Notes under the pieces: model-generated
Told to the model about the DNA's origin: nothing
What the model saw: the letters and a program-made list of their open reading frames with translations, nothing else
The model's database searches: none
Made by a program: the position numbers and the translations under genes
Source: Dactylosporangium siamense
Lineage (GTDB): Bacteria; Actinomycetota; Actinomycetes; Mycobacteriales; Micromonosporaceae
Assembly: GCF_016862795.1 (NCBI RefSeq)
Contig: NZ_BONQ01000083.1
Location: 62,001-126,000, forward strand
Reading direction: 5' to 3'
DNA length: 64,000 nt
In this document: positions 8,327-15,976 of the stretch, in pieces
How positions within the stretch are numbered: position 1 is the stretch's first letter
Layout of the letters: the number at the start of each line of letters is the position of its first letter

Positions 8327-9186
8327 TCGTCACGGTGACGCTGAACCCCGCGCTGGACCTGACGTACACCGTGGACGCGCTGGTGCCGCACGCCACGCAC
8401 CGCGTCCAGCGGGTGGCTGAGCGGGCCGGCGGCAAGGGGCTCAACGTCGCCGCGGTGCTGCACGCGCTCGGCGAGCCGGTCCTGGCGGCCGGGCTGCTCG
8501 GCGGGGCGACCGGCGCCGCCGTCCGGGCGAAGGTCGACACCCCGCACAGCTTCACGCCGATCGGCGCGGAGACCCGGCGGACCGTAACGGTCGTCGACGA
8601 CATCGACGCGACCGGGCTGTGGGAGCCGGGCCCGGTGGTGACCGGCGAGGAGTGGGCCGCGTTCCAGGAGCACTACCTCGGGCTGGTCAAGGACGCCGAG
8701 GTGATCGTGCTGTCAGGGTCACTGCCGCAGGGGCTGCCGGACGACGCCTATGCGGTGCTGATCCGGCTGGCTCGGCGGCACCACTGCCGCAGCGTGCTCG
8801 ACACGAGCGGTGCGGCACTCGGGCGAGGCGCGGCGGCCGGGCCGGATGTGGTCAAACCCAACGCCAAAGAGCTGGCGGCACTGCAAAGCCCGACGACGGC
8901 GGCGGTCGTCGAGTCGCACGGGCCGGACGGGCTGATCGCCCGGACACCGCAGGGGTCGTGGCGGGCGGCACCGCCGGAGGTGGTGACCGGCAACCCGACC
9001 GGCGCCGGCGACGCGTGCGCGGCGGCGCTCGCCCGTGGCCTGCGCGACGGCACGCCGTGGCCGGAGCTGCTCGCGGACGCGGTGGCCCTGGCCGCGGCGG
9101 CCGTCAAGGCACCGGTCGCCGGTGAGATCGACATCAACCACTACCGAGCGACGAGGGAACGGGTCCATGTTCAGCCCCACAGGTGA
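8323..9186 (+). CDS. PfkB-family hexose-phosphate kinase (1-phosphofructokinase/tagatose-6-P kinase type)
   Basis: This 287-aa PfkB kinase begins with VTLNPALDLTY, has the substrate motif AGGKGLNVAAVLHALG and the catalytic GNPTGAGDACAAALA motif with the Asp base. This pattern is that of LacC/FruK hexose-phosphate kinases. The start overlaps the isomerase stop (ATGA). With an aldolase directly downstream, phosphorylation of tagatose-6-P or fructose-type phosphate at C1 to a bisphosphate is the expected reaction. The exact sugar is not decidable here. Confidence 0.85.
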   Translation: MIVTVTLNPALDLTYTVDALVPHATHRVQRVAERAGGKGLNVAAVLHALGEPVLAAGLLGGATGAAVRAKVDTPHSFTPIGAETRRTVTVVDDIDATGLWEPGPVVTGEEWAAFQEHYLGLVKDAEVIVLSGSLPQGLPDDAYAVLIRLARRHHCRSVLDTSGAALGRGAAAGPDVVKPNAKELAALQSPTTAAVVESHGPDGLIARTPQGSWRAAPPEVVTGNPTGAGDACAAALARGLRDGTPWPELLADAVALAAAAVKAPVAGEIDINHYRATRERVHVQPHR

Positions 9187-10000
9187 GATCGTCGAGGCCG
9201 CGCGGGCGGCGGGGATCGGTGTCGGCGCGTTCAACGTCATCACCGTCGAGCACGCCGAGGCGATCGTCGCCGGGGCGGAGGCGGCGGGCCGGCCGGTGGT
9301 GCTGCAGATCAGCCAGAACGCGGTGAAGTTCCACGGCGGACGGCTCGGGCCGATCGCGGCGGCGGCGCGGCGGGTCGCGGAGCTGTCGGCGGTGGCCGTG
9401 GGGCTGCACCTCGACCACGTGGAGAGCGACGAGCTGTTCGACCTGGCGGCCGCGCACGGGTTCGGCTCGGCGATGTACGACGCGTCGCGGCTGCCGTTCG
9501 CTGACAACGTGGCGAAGACCGGGGACGCGGTCCGGCGGGGGCACGCGGCCGGGATCTGGGTGGAGAGCGAGCTCGGCGAGGTCGGCGGCAAGGACGGGGC
9601 GCACGCGCCGGGCGCGCGGACCGACCCGGCGGAGGCGGCGGCATACGTGGCGGCGACCGGCGTCGACGCCCTCGCGGTCGCGGTCGGGTCGAGCCACGCG
9701 ATGACCACCCGGACGGCGGCCCTCGACCACGCGCTCATCGCGCGGCTCACCGCGGCGGTGCCGGTGCCGCTGGTGCTGCACGGTTCGTCGGGGCTGCCGG
9801 ACGGCGAGCTCCGCGCGGCGGTCCGGGGCGGGCTCGTGAAGATCAATATCGGCACGGCGCTGAACGTCGCGTTCACCGACGCGATCCGGGCCACGCTCGA
9901 TGACCCGGCGGTGGTCGACCCGCGGAAGTACCTGACGGCCGCCAGGGCCGCGATGGCGGACACGGTGACGCGTTCGCTGCGGGTGGTGACCGAGCTTTAG
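9167..10000 (+). CDS. Class II fructose/tagatose-bisphosphate aldolase
   Basis: This 277-aa protein has the class II aldolase zinc and catalytic motif LHLDHV (near residue 80), the metal-binding region ESELGEVGG, SSHAM in place of the usual VHG-type segment, LVLHGSSGLP and the phosphate-binding KINIGTAL. It starts 20 bases inside the kinase gene. It should cleave the ketose bisphosphate made by the kinase into DHAP and glyceraldehyde-3-phosphate, completing a short catabolic route. GatY/KbaY-type tagatose aldolase is possible. Confidence 0.87.
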   Translation: MFSPTGEIVEAARAAGIGVGAFNVITVEHAEAIVAGAEAAGRPVVLQISQNAVKFHGGRLGPIAAAARRVAELSAVAVGLHLDHVESDELFDLAAAHGFGSAMYDASRLPFADNVAKTGDAVRRGHAAGIWVESELGEVGGKDGAHAPGARTDPAEAAAYVAATGVDALAVAVGSSHAMTTRTAALDHALIARLTAAVPVPLVLHGSSGLPDGELRAAVRGGLVKINIGTALNVAFTDAIRATLDDPAVVDPRKYLTAARAAMADTVTRSLRVVTEL

Positions 10001-10038
10001 GCCACCTTTACGTTCGACTTAGATCTCCGGGGAACCCT

Positions 10039-10056
10039 TGAGAGAGCGCTCTCTCA
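10039..10056. promoter_or_regulatory. LacI-type operator palindrome
   Basis: The perfect 18-bp palindrome TGAGAGAGCGCTCTCTCA lies 45 bases before the start of the CBM-DUF1996 gene. The AGCGCT core with symmetric flanks is the classical LacI-family operator form. It differs from the CebR-type box at 36206 by having GAGAG instead of GGGAG flanks, suggesting a different or relaxed LacI regulator responding to a carbohydrate. Confidence 0.7.
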
Positions 10057-10101
10057 CTGTCTACGGTCGCGGTGCTTGCCCCAACTTTCCCCGGAGGGCT
10101 C

Positions 10102-11568
10102 ATGCCGACCCAGCGGCAGACCAGACGACGTACCCTGCTCGCCCTGCTCGCCGTGCCGGTCGTCGGCGCGGTCGCGACGACCGTCATCGTCACCACCAGC
10201 GCGGGCGCCGAACAGTCCGACACCGCCGGCCTCATCCAGGCCGAGGCGTGGAGCGGCCAGTCCGGCGCGAAGACCGAGAACACCGGCGACACCGGCGGCG
10301 GCAAGAACGTCGGCTGGCTCGCCAACGGTGACTGGATGCGCTACGACGCCATCGACCTCGGCAGCAGCGGACCCCTGACCGCCAGCGTCCGCGTCGCCGC
10401 GGCCAGCCGCGCCGGCGGCACCGTCGAGCTGCACGCCGGCTCGCAGACCGGCGAGCTGCTCGCCAGCTACCCGGTGAACTACACCGGCGGCTGGCAGACG
10501 TGGACCACCAAGACCGCCGTCAGCCCGTCTGCGCTGACCGGCCCGCAGACCGTCTTCGTCGTGCTGAAGAGCAACCAGGCCGGCGACTTCATCAACATCA
10601 ACTGGCTGCAGTTCAAGCGGACCCCGACCGCGACGATCCCCGGCTCCCCGACCGGCGGCGCCACCACCAAGGCGCCGACGGGGGCACCGACCAGCGCCCC
10701 GCCGGCCCCGCAGACCGGCTGGCCGACCGTCGACGCGGCGAAGCAGGCCGCCGACACCGCCGCGTTCTTCGCCCGCAAGCCCAAGCCGATCACCAACAAC
10801 CCGGTGAAGGTCCCCGAGTTCAACGCGCAGTGCACGGTGAGCCACCACAACAACGACGACCCGATCGTCTTCCCGGGCCTGGCCGGCGCCGCGCACAACC
10901 ACACGTTCTTCGGCAACAAGACCACCGACGCCGCCTCGACCGCCGAGAGCCTGTTCGCCGGGGCGACGACCTGCAACCCGGCCGGCGACCACTCGGCCTA
11001 CTGGATCCCGACGCTGTACCAGAACGGCAAGGTCGTCGACCCCAAGGGCGCGGTGACCATCTACTACGGGTCGCGCCTGAAGGACCCGAGCAAGACCCAG
11101 CCGTTCCCGTTCGGCCTGCGCATGATCGCCGGTGACGCGAAGACCCAGACGGACACGCCCGACAAGCAGGGCAACCACTTCTGGTGCGCGGGCATCGGCG
11201 GCTCGACCGGGCGCACCCCGGACGGCGAATACCCGGTCTGCGCACCGACGGCCGAGCTGGTCCGCCAGATCACGTTCCCCGACTGCTGGGACGGCGTGCA
11301 CCTGGACAGCCCCAACCACAAGGACCACATGGCCAACGGCGACTACACCGGCGCCTGCCCGAAGTCGCACCCGGTGCCGATCCCCTCGGTGTCCTTCGTG
11401 ATCGCGTACCCGCTGAACACCAACACGACCGGGATCACGCTCTCCTCCGGCAACGGGTATTCGATGCACGCGGACTTCTTCAACGCATGGGAGCCCGAGG
11501 AGCTGGCCCGGCGAGTCCGGGACTGCCTCGACCAGGGCTACAAGTGCAACTCGGCGGGCAACTTCTAA
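10102..11568 (+). CDS. Secreted CBM6/35-like module fused to DUF1996
   Basis: This 488-aa protein has a twin-Arg-like N-terminus (RQTRRRTLLALLAV) and a signal peptide ending near AGAEQ. A carbohydrate-binding module of the CBM6/CBM35 type spans about residues 44-165 (IQAEAWSGQSG, GWLANGDWMRYD, FININWLQFKR). A Thr/Pro linker leads to a DUF1996 domain from about 215 (CTVSHHNNDDPIVFPG, AHNHTFFGNK, HPVPIPSVSF). DUF1996 is of unknown activity and is often secreted with carbohydrate-active enzymes. GGAGG lies 6 bases before the ATG at 10102. The palindromic operator upstream suggests control by a sugar-responsive LacI repressor. The His-rich motifs could bind metal. Confidence 0.85.
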   Translation: MPTQRQTRRRTLLALLAVPVVGAVATTVIVTTSAGAEQSDTAGLIQAEAWSGQSGAKTENTGDTGGGKNVGWLANGDWMRYDAIDLGSSGPLTASVRVAAASRAGGTVELHAGSQTGELLASYPVNYTGGWQTWTTKTAVSPSALTGPQTVFVVLKSNQAGDFININWLQFKRTPTATIPGSPTGGATTKAPTGAPTSAPPAPQTGWPTVDAAKQAADTAAFFARKPKPITNNPVKVPEFNAQCTVSHHNNDDPIVFPGLAGAAHNHTFFGNKTTDAASTAESLFAGATTCNPAGDHSAYWIPTLYQNGKVVDPKGAVTIYYGSRLKDPSKTQPFPFGLRMIAGDAKTQTDTPDKQGNHFWCAGIGGSTGRTPDGEYPVCAPTAELVRQITFPDCWDGVHLDSPNHKDHMANGDYTGACPKSHPVPIPSVSFVIAYPLNTNTTGITLSSGNGYSMHADFFNAWEPEELARRVRDCLDQGYKCNSAGNF

Positions 11569-11625
11569 GGCGTGTTTGGTAAGTGGGGTCCGCCGCAGCC
11601 CGGCATCCACTTACCAAAACACGCC
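11569..11625. repeat. Stop-abutting stem, family B, short copy
   Basis: The stem begins immediately after the TAA of the DUF1996 gene: 11569-11586 pairs with 11607-11625 with one bulged base. The inner part AAGTGG...CCGCCGCAGCCCGGC..CCACTT is shared with the longer element at 40413-40579, while the outer arms differ but are self-complementary in each. It probably forms an RNA stem at the mRNA 3' end. Confidence 0.75.
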
Positions 11626-11648
11626 TCAGGTCCCCGCCGCACGATCGG

Positions 11649-11679
11649 AAAGGCCACCCGCCGCCACGGGTGGCCTTTT
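11649..11679 (+). terminator. Intrinsic terminator
   Basis: Stem AAAGGCCACCCG / CGGGTGGCCTTT with a six-base loop, followed by TTTTC: a canonical factor-independent terminator. It lies just after the family B stem and ends the DUF1996 transcript. Confidence 0.85.
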
Positions 11680-11784
11680 CACAGCCGGCTGCCAAGTTCG
11701 GCGGACGTTCCTCGCAGGGACGGCCGTGACAGTTGCTTCCAGCGGCCCTCCCGGAGCGGGCCGACCGACCGCGGGAGCGACACC

Positions 11785-12468
11785 ATGAGCAGCACCGAGC
11801 AGACCACGCCGGTCTGGGCCGAGCCGATCGCCGTCAACGGCACGGCGGTGCCCCACCTGACCGAACCGAGCCTGGCTGAAGCGCCGTCACTGCGGAACGA
11901 GACGCCGGGCAGGTCGTCGAGGTTGAAGACCGCCATCGTCGGTGCGGTCGCGGCGCTGGTCATCGGCGGTGGCGGGGTCGCGGTGATCAGGGCGTCCAGC
12001 GACAACGGCGCGTCCACCAGCCAGCAGACCGGGGCGCAGGGGGCCCAGGGCGCACAGGGGGCGCCGGGCGGTGGCCAGGGTGCTCCGGGTGGCATGGGTG
12101 GCGGGGGCATGGGCGGAGGCACGGGCCGTGGGGCCAACGGCCTCGCCGGGGTGCTCTACGGGGACTTCGTCGCGTCCGACGGGAACGGCGGCACCGTCAC
12201 CAGGCGCATGCAGACCGGCACGGTCACCGCGGTCAGCGCCTCGTCGATCACCGCGAAGAGCGCCGACGGGCACGCCACGACGTTCGCGGTCACGTCTTCC
12301 ACGACGGTCGGCGGCGGCACGATCGGCGACGTGAAGGTCGGCGACACCGTGACCGTGGTCGGCGCAATCAGCGGCGATGCCGCGATCGCCACCACGATCA
12401 CCGACTCCACGCTCAACCAGACCAACGGCGGCGGCCAGCAGGGTGGCCAGCCACCGGCCACGAACTGA
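11785..12468 (+). CDS. Single-pass membrane protein with DUF5666-like extracytoplasmic domain
   Basis: The 227-aa protein has a cytoplasmic head of about 47 residues, one membrane helix (TAIVGAVAALVIGGGGVAVI), a low-complexity Gly/Gln/Ala linker with GAQ repeats and MGGGG runs, then a small beta-rich domain (TGTVTAVSASSITAKSADG, VKVGDTVTVVGAISG) like DUF5666. The ATG at 11785 has a GGGAG ribosome site. Function unknown; such proteins sit on the outer face of the membrane. Confidence 0.75.
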   Translation: MSSTEQTTPVWAEPIAVNGTAVPHLTEPSLAEAPSLRNETPGRSSRLKTAIVGAVAALVIGGGGVAVIRASSDNGASTSQQTGAQGAQGAQGAPGGGQGAPGGMGGGGMGGGTGRGANGLAGVLYGDFVASDGNGGTVTRRMQTGTVTAVSASSITAKSADGHATTFAVTSSTTVGGGTIGDVKVGDTVTVVGAISGDAAIATTITDSTLNQTNGGGQQGGQPPATN

Positions 12469-12495
12469 CCGGCCGGGAGGGATGCAGATGCGGGG

Positions 12496-12735
12496 TCAGA
12501 CCGAGGTGAGGGCCCGGCTGCACAGCGTGCGGGCCCACTGGATGCGGTCCAGCGCGACCTCGGGGCGGTCACCGAAGACCTCGGCGGCGCGGGCGTAGCA
12601 CTCGTCCGGGCCGAGCCGGTCGAGCGTCCGGTCGACGGTGTCGCGAACGGTCGCGTCGTCGAGATCGGCGTGGTTGGGGGTGTCGGAGACGAACAGGGCC
12701 ATGCACAGGACCGGGTCGACCAGGCAGGTCGTCAT
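12496..12735 (-). CDS. Small conserved-looking protein of unknown function
   Basis: A 79-aa acidic protein with a good GAGGTGA ribosome site before its ATG at 12735. It contains TPNHADLDDATVRDTVDRTL and a C-terminal helix (ALDRIQWARTLCSRAL). I recognise no domain. It lies downstream, on the same strand, of no close gene, but its reading frame and codon use (GC-rich third positions) fit a real gene. Confidence 0.55.
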   Translation of the reverse strand: MTTCLVDPVLCMALFVSDTPNHADLDDATVRDTVDRTLDRLGPDECYARAAEVFGDRPEVALDRIQWARTLCSRALTSV

Positions 12736-12872
12736 TGTGGCTCACCTCTCACAGAGGTCGTTGGTGTCCCGTCCACCGTCGCTCGGGTGAGGGTGCGGGG
12801 CATCTGCGCCAGCATGCGTCCGGCACTGCGGGTTTCCCGACCCGGACATACCGGCTGGCCACCACCGGCATC

Positions 12873-14807
12873 TCAACCGGCGTCACCCTTGTCGGGTGCG
12901 TCCACCAGCGGGATCCTGATCTCGAGCCGGGTGCCCCGGCCCGGCCGGCTGGCGATGTGCATCGTGCCGCCGAGCGCGGCGACCCGGTCGTCGAGGCCGA
13001 TCAGGCCGGTGCCGGTCTGCGGATCGGCGCCGCCGACCCCGTCGTCCTCGATCGAGAACTCGAGCAGGCCCGCCGGGGGGTCACCGCCGGGGGCCTCCAC
13101 GATCGACGCGCGGACGGAGATGAGCGTCGCGTGAGCGTGCCGGATGGCGTTGGTCAGCGCCTCGGCGACGACGTAGTAGACCCCGATCTCGATCTTCGTG
13201 TCGAGGCGGGAGGGCAGCGCGAGGCGCACCTCCACCGGCACCGGCGACCTGCGGCCGAGCGACTTGATCGCCGGGACCAGTCCGCCCTCCGACAGGATCG
13301 ACGGATGGATGCCGCGGGCCAGCTCGCGCAGCTCGTCGATCGCCTCGGCCAGGTCGGTGCCGATCCCCCGCAGCCGGTCCTGCAACCCGTCCTCGACCTG
13401 GGTCTCGGTCGCCCGCAGCTGCAGCAGCAGGGCGATCAGCCGCTGCTGGGTGCCGTCGTGCAGGTCGCGTTCGATCCGGCGCCGGCTCTCGTCGGTCGCG
13501 GCGACGACCCTGGCCCGGGACGCGGTCAGGTCGGCGCGGGCCTGCGAGTTGGCGATCGCGCTGGCGATGAGGTCGGTGAACTCCGCCGCCCGGGCGGCGT
13601 CGTGCTGCAGCAGCGGCCGGGCGCGGGTCGACAGGGCCTTCAGCACGCCCCAGGTCCGCCCGGCGACGAGGACCGGCGCGCCGATCGCGGAGCGGATCGA
13701 CAGGTCGCCGAACTCGCGGCCGAGGAAGTCCGCGCTCCTGGGTCCTTCGAGGCGGATCGGCTTGCCGGAGCGCAGGACCTGCCCGGCGATGCCCTGGTTC
13801 TCCAGCTTGACCTTGCCCAGCGAGATGCGGTGCGAGACGTCCCAGCACCAGCTGGCCACGACGGTGGCGCCGCCGTCGGGTTCGAAGCGGAGCAGGGCCG
13901 TGGCGTCCGCGCCGAAGAGCTTGCCGGCCTCCTCGGTCACCGTGCCGAACACGGCCTCCGCCGGCTTCCCCTTGGCCGCGACGGTCGCCACCCGGCGCAG
14001 TGCCGCCTGCTCGGCGGCGATCGAGCTGAGCGTGTCGCGGCTCTGCTCCAGCACGCCGACCATCGAGTTGAACGTGCGCTGCATACTGCCGATCTCCACC
14101 GGCCCGTCGGTGGCGACGCGGACGCTCAGGTCACCGTTGGCGACCTTGTCGGCGGCGGACACCAGCCGGTGCAGGGGGCGGGCCACCATCACGGCGAGCG
14201 ACCTGGTCAGGATGGCGACGCCGATCAACGAGGTGGCGAAACCGGCGATCCCGGCGACGAAGGCCCGCTGGCCGGCGATCATCGCGTCCCGCCGGCTGCG
14301 TTCGACCGTGGTGCGCTGCGCGTTGGCGAAGTCGTCGAACTGCTGGCGCAGGTCGGAGATCTGCCGCTGGCCGGCGCGGATCGACTCGGCGTTGATGTTC
14401 TGCGGCACCGCGCCCTCCTCCATCGCGATGGAGGGGTCGGCGTAGTCGTCGAGGTAGTCGGTGATCTCCACGTTGATCTGGGCGATCCGCTGGGACTGTG
14501 CGGGATCGCCGGCAACGGCCGCCACGAGCTCCTCCTGCCGGGCCGGGATCTGATCCTGCGCCGCCTTCCACGGCACCAGCAGGGCCGGGTCACGGGTGAG
14601 GGCGAACCCCCGCCGGCCCGCCTCCACGTCCAGCAGGAGCCGCTCGAGGGTGGTCGCCGCGGAGACCGCCTGCTCGGCCTTCGACACCGCAAGCACGGAC
14701 TCCCGCAGCTGGTAGACGGACAGCAGGATGGCTGCGAACGCGGTGCTGATCAGCAGTGTGAACAGCGCGCACGTCACCCCCAGGCGGAGCGTCAACCCCC
14801 CGTGCAT
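12873..14807 (-). CDS. CHASE3-HAMP-GAF sensor histidine kinase
   Basis: The 644-aa protein begins with a membrane helix (VTCALFTLLISTAFAAILL). An extracytoplasmic CHASE3-like helical domain follows (about 30-175; LLLDVEAGRRGFALTRDPALL is typical). Next come a second helix, HAMP (RPLHRLVSAADKVANGDLSV), a GAF domain (about 290-430), HisKA_3 with the H box ERDLHDGTQQRLI, and a HATPase with N box EALTNAIRHAHA and G box GTGLIGLDDRV. It is divergent, with a 41-bp gap, from the NarL regulator at 14849, which is its likely partner. Confidence 0.9.
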   Translation of the reverse strand: MHGGLTLRLGVTCALFTLLISTAFAAILLSVYQLRESVLAVSKAEQAVSAATTLERLLLDVEAGRRGFALTRDPALLVPWKAAQDQIPARQEELVAAVAGDPAQSQRIAQINVEITDYLDDYADPSIAMEEGAVPQNINAESIRAGQRQISDLRQQFDDFANAQRTTVERSRRDAMIAGQRAFVAGIAGFATSLIGVAILTRSLAVMVARPLHRLVSAADKVANGDLSVRVATDGPVEIGSMQRTFNSMVGVLEQSRDTLSSIAAEQAALRRVATVAAKGKPAEAVFGTVTEEAGKLFGADATALLRFEPDGGATVVASWCWDVSHRISLGKVKLENQGIAGQVLRSGKPIRLEGPRSADFLGREFGDLSIRSAIGAPVLVAGRTWGVLKALSTRARPLLQHDAARAAEFTDLIASAIANSQARADLTASRARVVAATDESRRRIERDLHDGTQQRLIALLLQLRATETQVEDGLQDRLRGIGTDLAEAIDELRELARGIHPSILSEGGLVPAIKSLGRRSPVPVEVRLALPSRLDTKIEIGVYYVVAEALTNAIRHAHATLISVRASIVEAPGGDPPAGLLEFSIEDDGVGGADPQTGTGLIGLDDRVAALGGTMHIASRPGRGTRLEIRIPLVDAPDKGDAG

Positions 14808-14848
14808 GGGGGTGTCCTACCCGGTTGAGCGGGGATATGTTGGCTTTG

Positions 14849-15508
14849 ATGACATCTGTGGTGGTTGCCGACGACGATGTACTGCTCCGGGAGGGACTCG
14901 CCAGCCTCCTGGACCGGCACGGGTATGCCGTGACCGGGATCGCCGACGACGGGGCGCACCTGCTGCGGCTGGTCGAGGAGGTCAGGCCGGACCTGGCGGT
15001 CGTGGACATCCGCATGCCGCCGACACACACCAACGAGGGCCTCGCCGCGGCCCGGGAGATCAGGGCCCGGTTCCCGTCGGTGGCGATCCTCGTGCTGTCG
15101 GCGTTCGTCGAGGTGGAGCACGCGATCGAACTGCTGGCCAGCGGCGAGCGCATCGGCTACCTGCTCAAGACCAGGATCACCGACGTCGAGGAGTTCCTGG
15201 AGACGCTGCACCGGGTCCAGGACGGCGGGACCGTGGTCGACCCGGCGGTCGTGCAGGAACTGGTCGCCGCGCACCGGCGGCGGGACCCCCTCGACGTGCT
15301 GAGCCCCCGCGAGCGGGAGGTCCTCGCGCTGATGGCGGAGGGGCGGTCCAACGCGGGCGTGGCCAGGGCGCTGTGGGTCACCGAGGGCACCGTCGAGAAG
15401 CACGTGCGGTCGATCCTGACGAAGCTCGACCTGCCCGAGACCGACGAGACGCACCGCCGGGTCCTGGCGGTCCTCACGTTCCTCGAAGCCGCGTCAGCAG
15501 GCACCTGA
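14849..15508 (+). CDS. NarL/FixJ-family response regulator
   Basis: The 219-aa protein opens with MTSVVVADDDVLLREGL and has the phospho-Asp in LAVVDIRMP and the conserved Lys in YLLKTRI, then a LuxR HTH (LSPREREVLALMAEGRSNAGV to EGTVEKHVRSILTKL). In-frame TTG (14825) and ATG (14837) starts exist upstream, but ATG 14849 gives the usual receiver N-terminus. It is divergent from the CHASE3-GAF kinase and overlaps the convergent receiver gene by 15 bases within a tandem duplication. Confidence 0.87.
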   Translation: MTSVVVADDDVLLREGLASLLDRHGYAVTGIADDGAHLLRLVEEVRPDLAVVDIRMPPTHTNEGLAAAREIRARFPSVAILVLSAFVEVEHAIELLASGERIGYLLKTRITDVEEFLETLHRVQDGGTVVDPAVVQELVAAHRRRDPLDVLSPREREVLALMAEGRSNAGVARALWVTEGTVEKHVRSILTKLDLPETDETHRRVLAVLTFLEAASAGT

Positions 15509-15544
15509 TCGCGGCAGCCGGGTCAGCAGGCACCTGATCGCGGC
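15493..15544. repeat. 29-bp-period tandem duplication across two convergent gene ends
   Basis: A 23-bp unit (starting GTCAGCAGGCACCTGATCGC) occurs at 15493-15515 and 15522-15544. The first copy supplies the stop codons of both convergent genes (TGA at 15506-15508 on plus, TGA at 15494-15496 on minus). The second copy is read in another frame in the receiver gene, where it encodes IRCLL before the duplicated segment encodes RSGAC. Confidence 0.85.
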
Positions 15545-15859
15545 GGCGGACAGGTGCTCCTTCGGCAGGAAGCCGATGGCCCTGCTCTCGGCGAGCAGGT
15601 CAGCGACCTCCTCGGCGGAGAACGCCGACACCATGATGACCGGGCTGGTGTCGATGAGGGCGGCGAGGTCGAACCCGCTCTCGTCGCCGAGGCCGACGTC
15701 CACCAGCACCACGTCCGGCGTCTGTTCCCGCACGGCGCGCAGCGCCTGTTGGCTGTTCGCCGCGTCCGCGACGACCGTGATGCCCTGTGCGGTCAGCAGG
15801 CGCCTGGCACCGACACGGAAGCGTTCCGAGTCGTCAACGATGACGCAGCGGATCGTCAT
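15494..15859 (-). CDS. Receiver-only NarL-type response regulator
   Basis: This 121-aa single receiver domain starts TIRCVIVDDSERFRVGARRLL, with the phospho-Asp in VVLVDVGLGDESGFDL and the conserved Lys in GFLPKEHLS. It lacks the DNA-binding domain of NarL proteins, so it may act as a phosphate sink, a protein-interaction switch, or a partner of a nearby kinase. Its last 15 or so residues come from a 29-bp tandem duplication that also changes its stop position. Confidence 0.85.
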   Translation of the reverse strand: MTIRCVIVDDSERFRVGARRLLTAQGITVVADAANSQQALRAVREQTPDVVLVDVGLGDESGFDLAALIDTSPVIMVSAFSAEEVADLLAESRAIGFLPKEHLSAAAIRCLLTRLPRSGAC

Positions 15860-15926
15860 ACCGTGAACGGTGCCAGGTGTAGCCGCCGTCGACCTTGCGG
15901 CTAGCGGGAAAGAGCAGACCTCAGAC

Positions 15927-15964
15927 CCGGACTCACCCCCGCGGGACCGCGGGGGTGAGTCCGG
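15927..15964 (-). terminator. Strong stem-loop terminator
   Basis: The 18-base arms 15927-15944 (CCGGACTCACCCCCGCGG) and 15947-15964 are perfectly complementary. On the minus strand it lies just downstream of the membrane protein stop at 15977 and before the receiver gene start, and is followed by CTCTTTCCC, so it probably ends the membrane-protein transcript. Confidence 0.75.
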
Positions 15965-15976
15965 ATGGAGCAGGCT

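Noticed and set aside
10591-11245. A second gene antisense to the DUF1996 protein
   Set aside because: Frames there are mirror frames of a clear secreted protein and carry no start signals.
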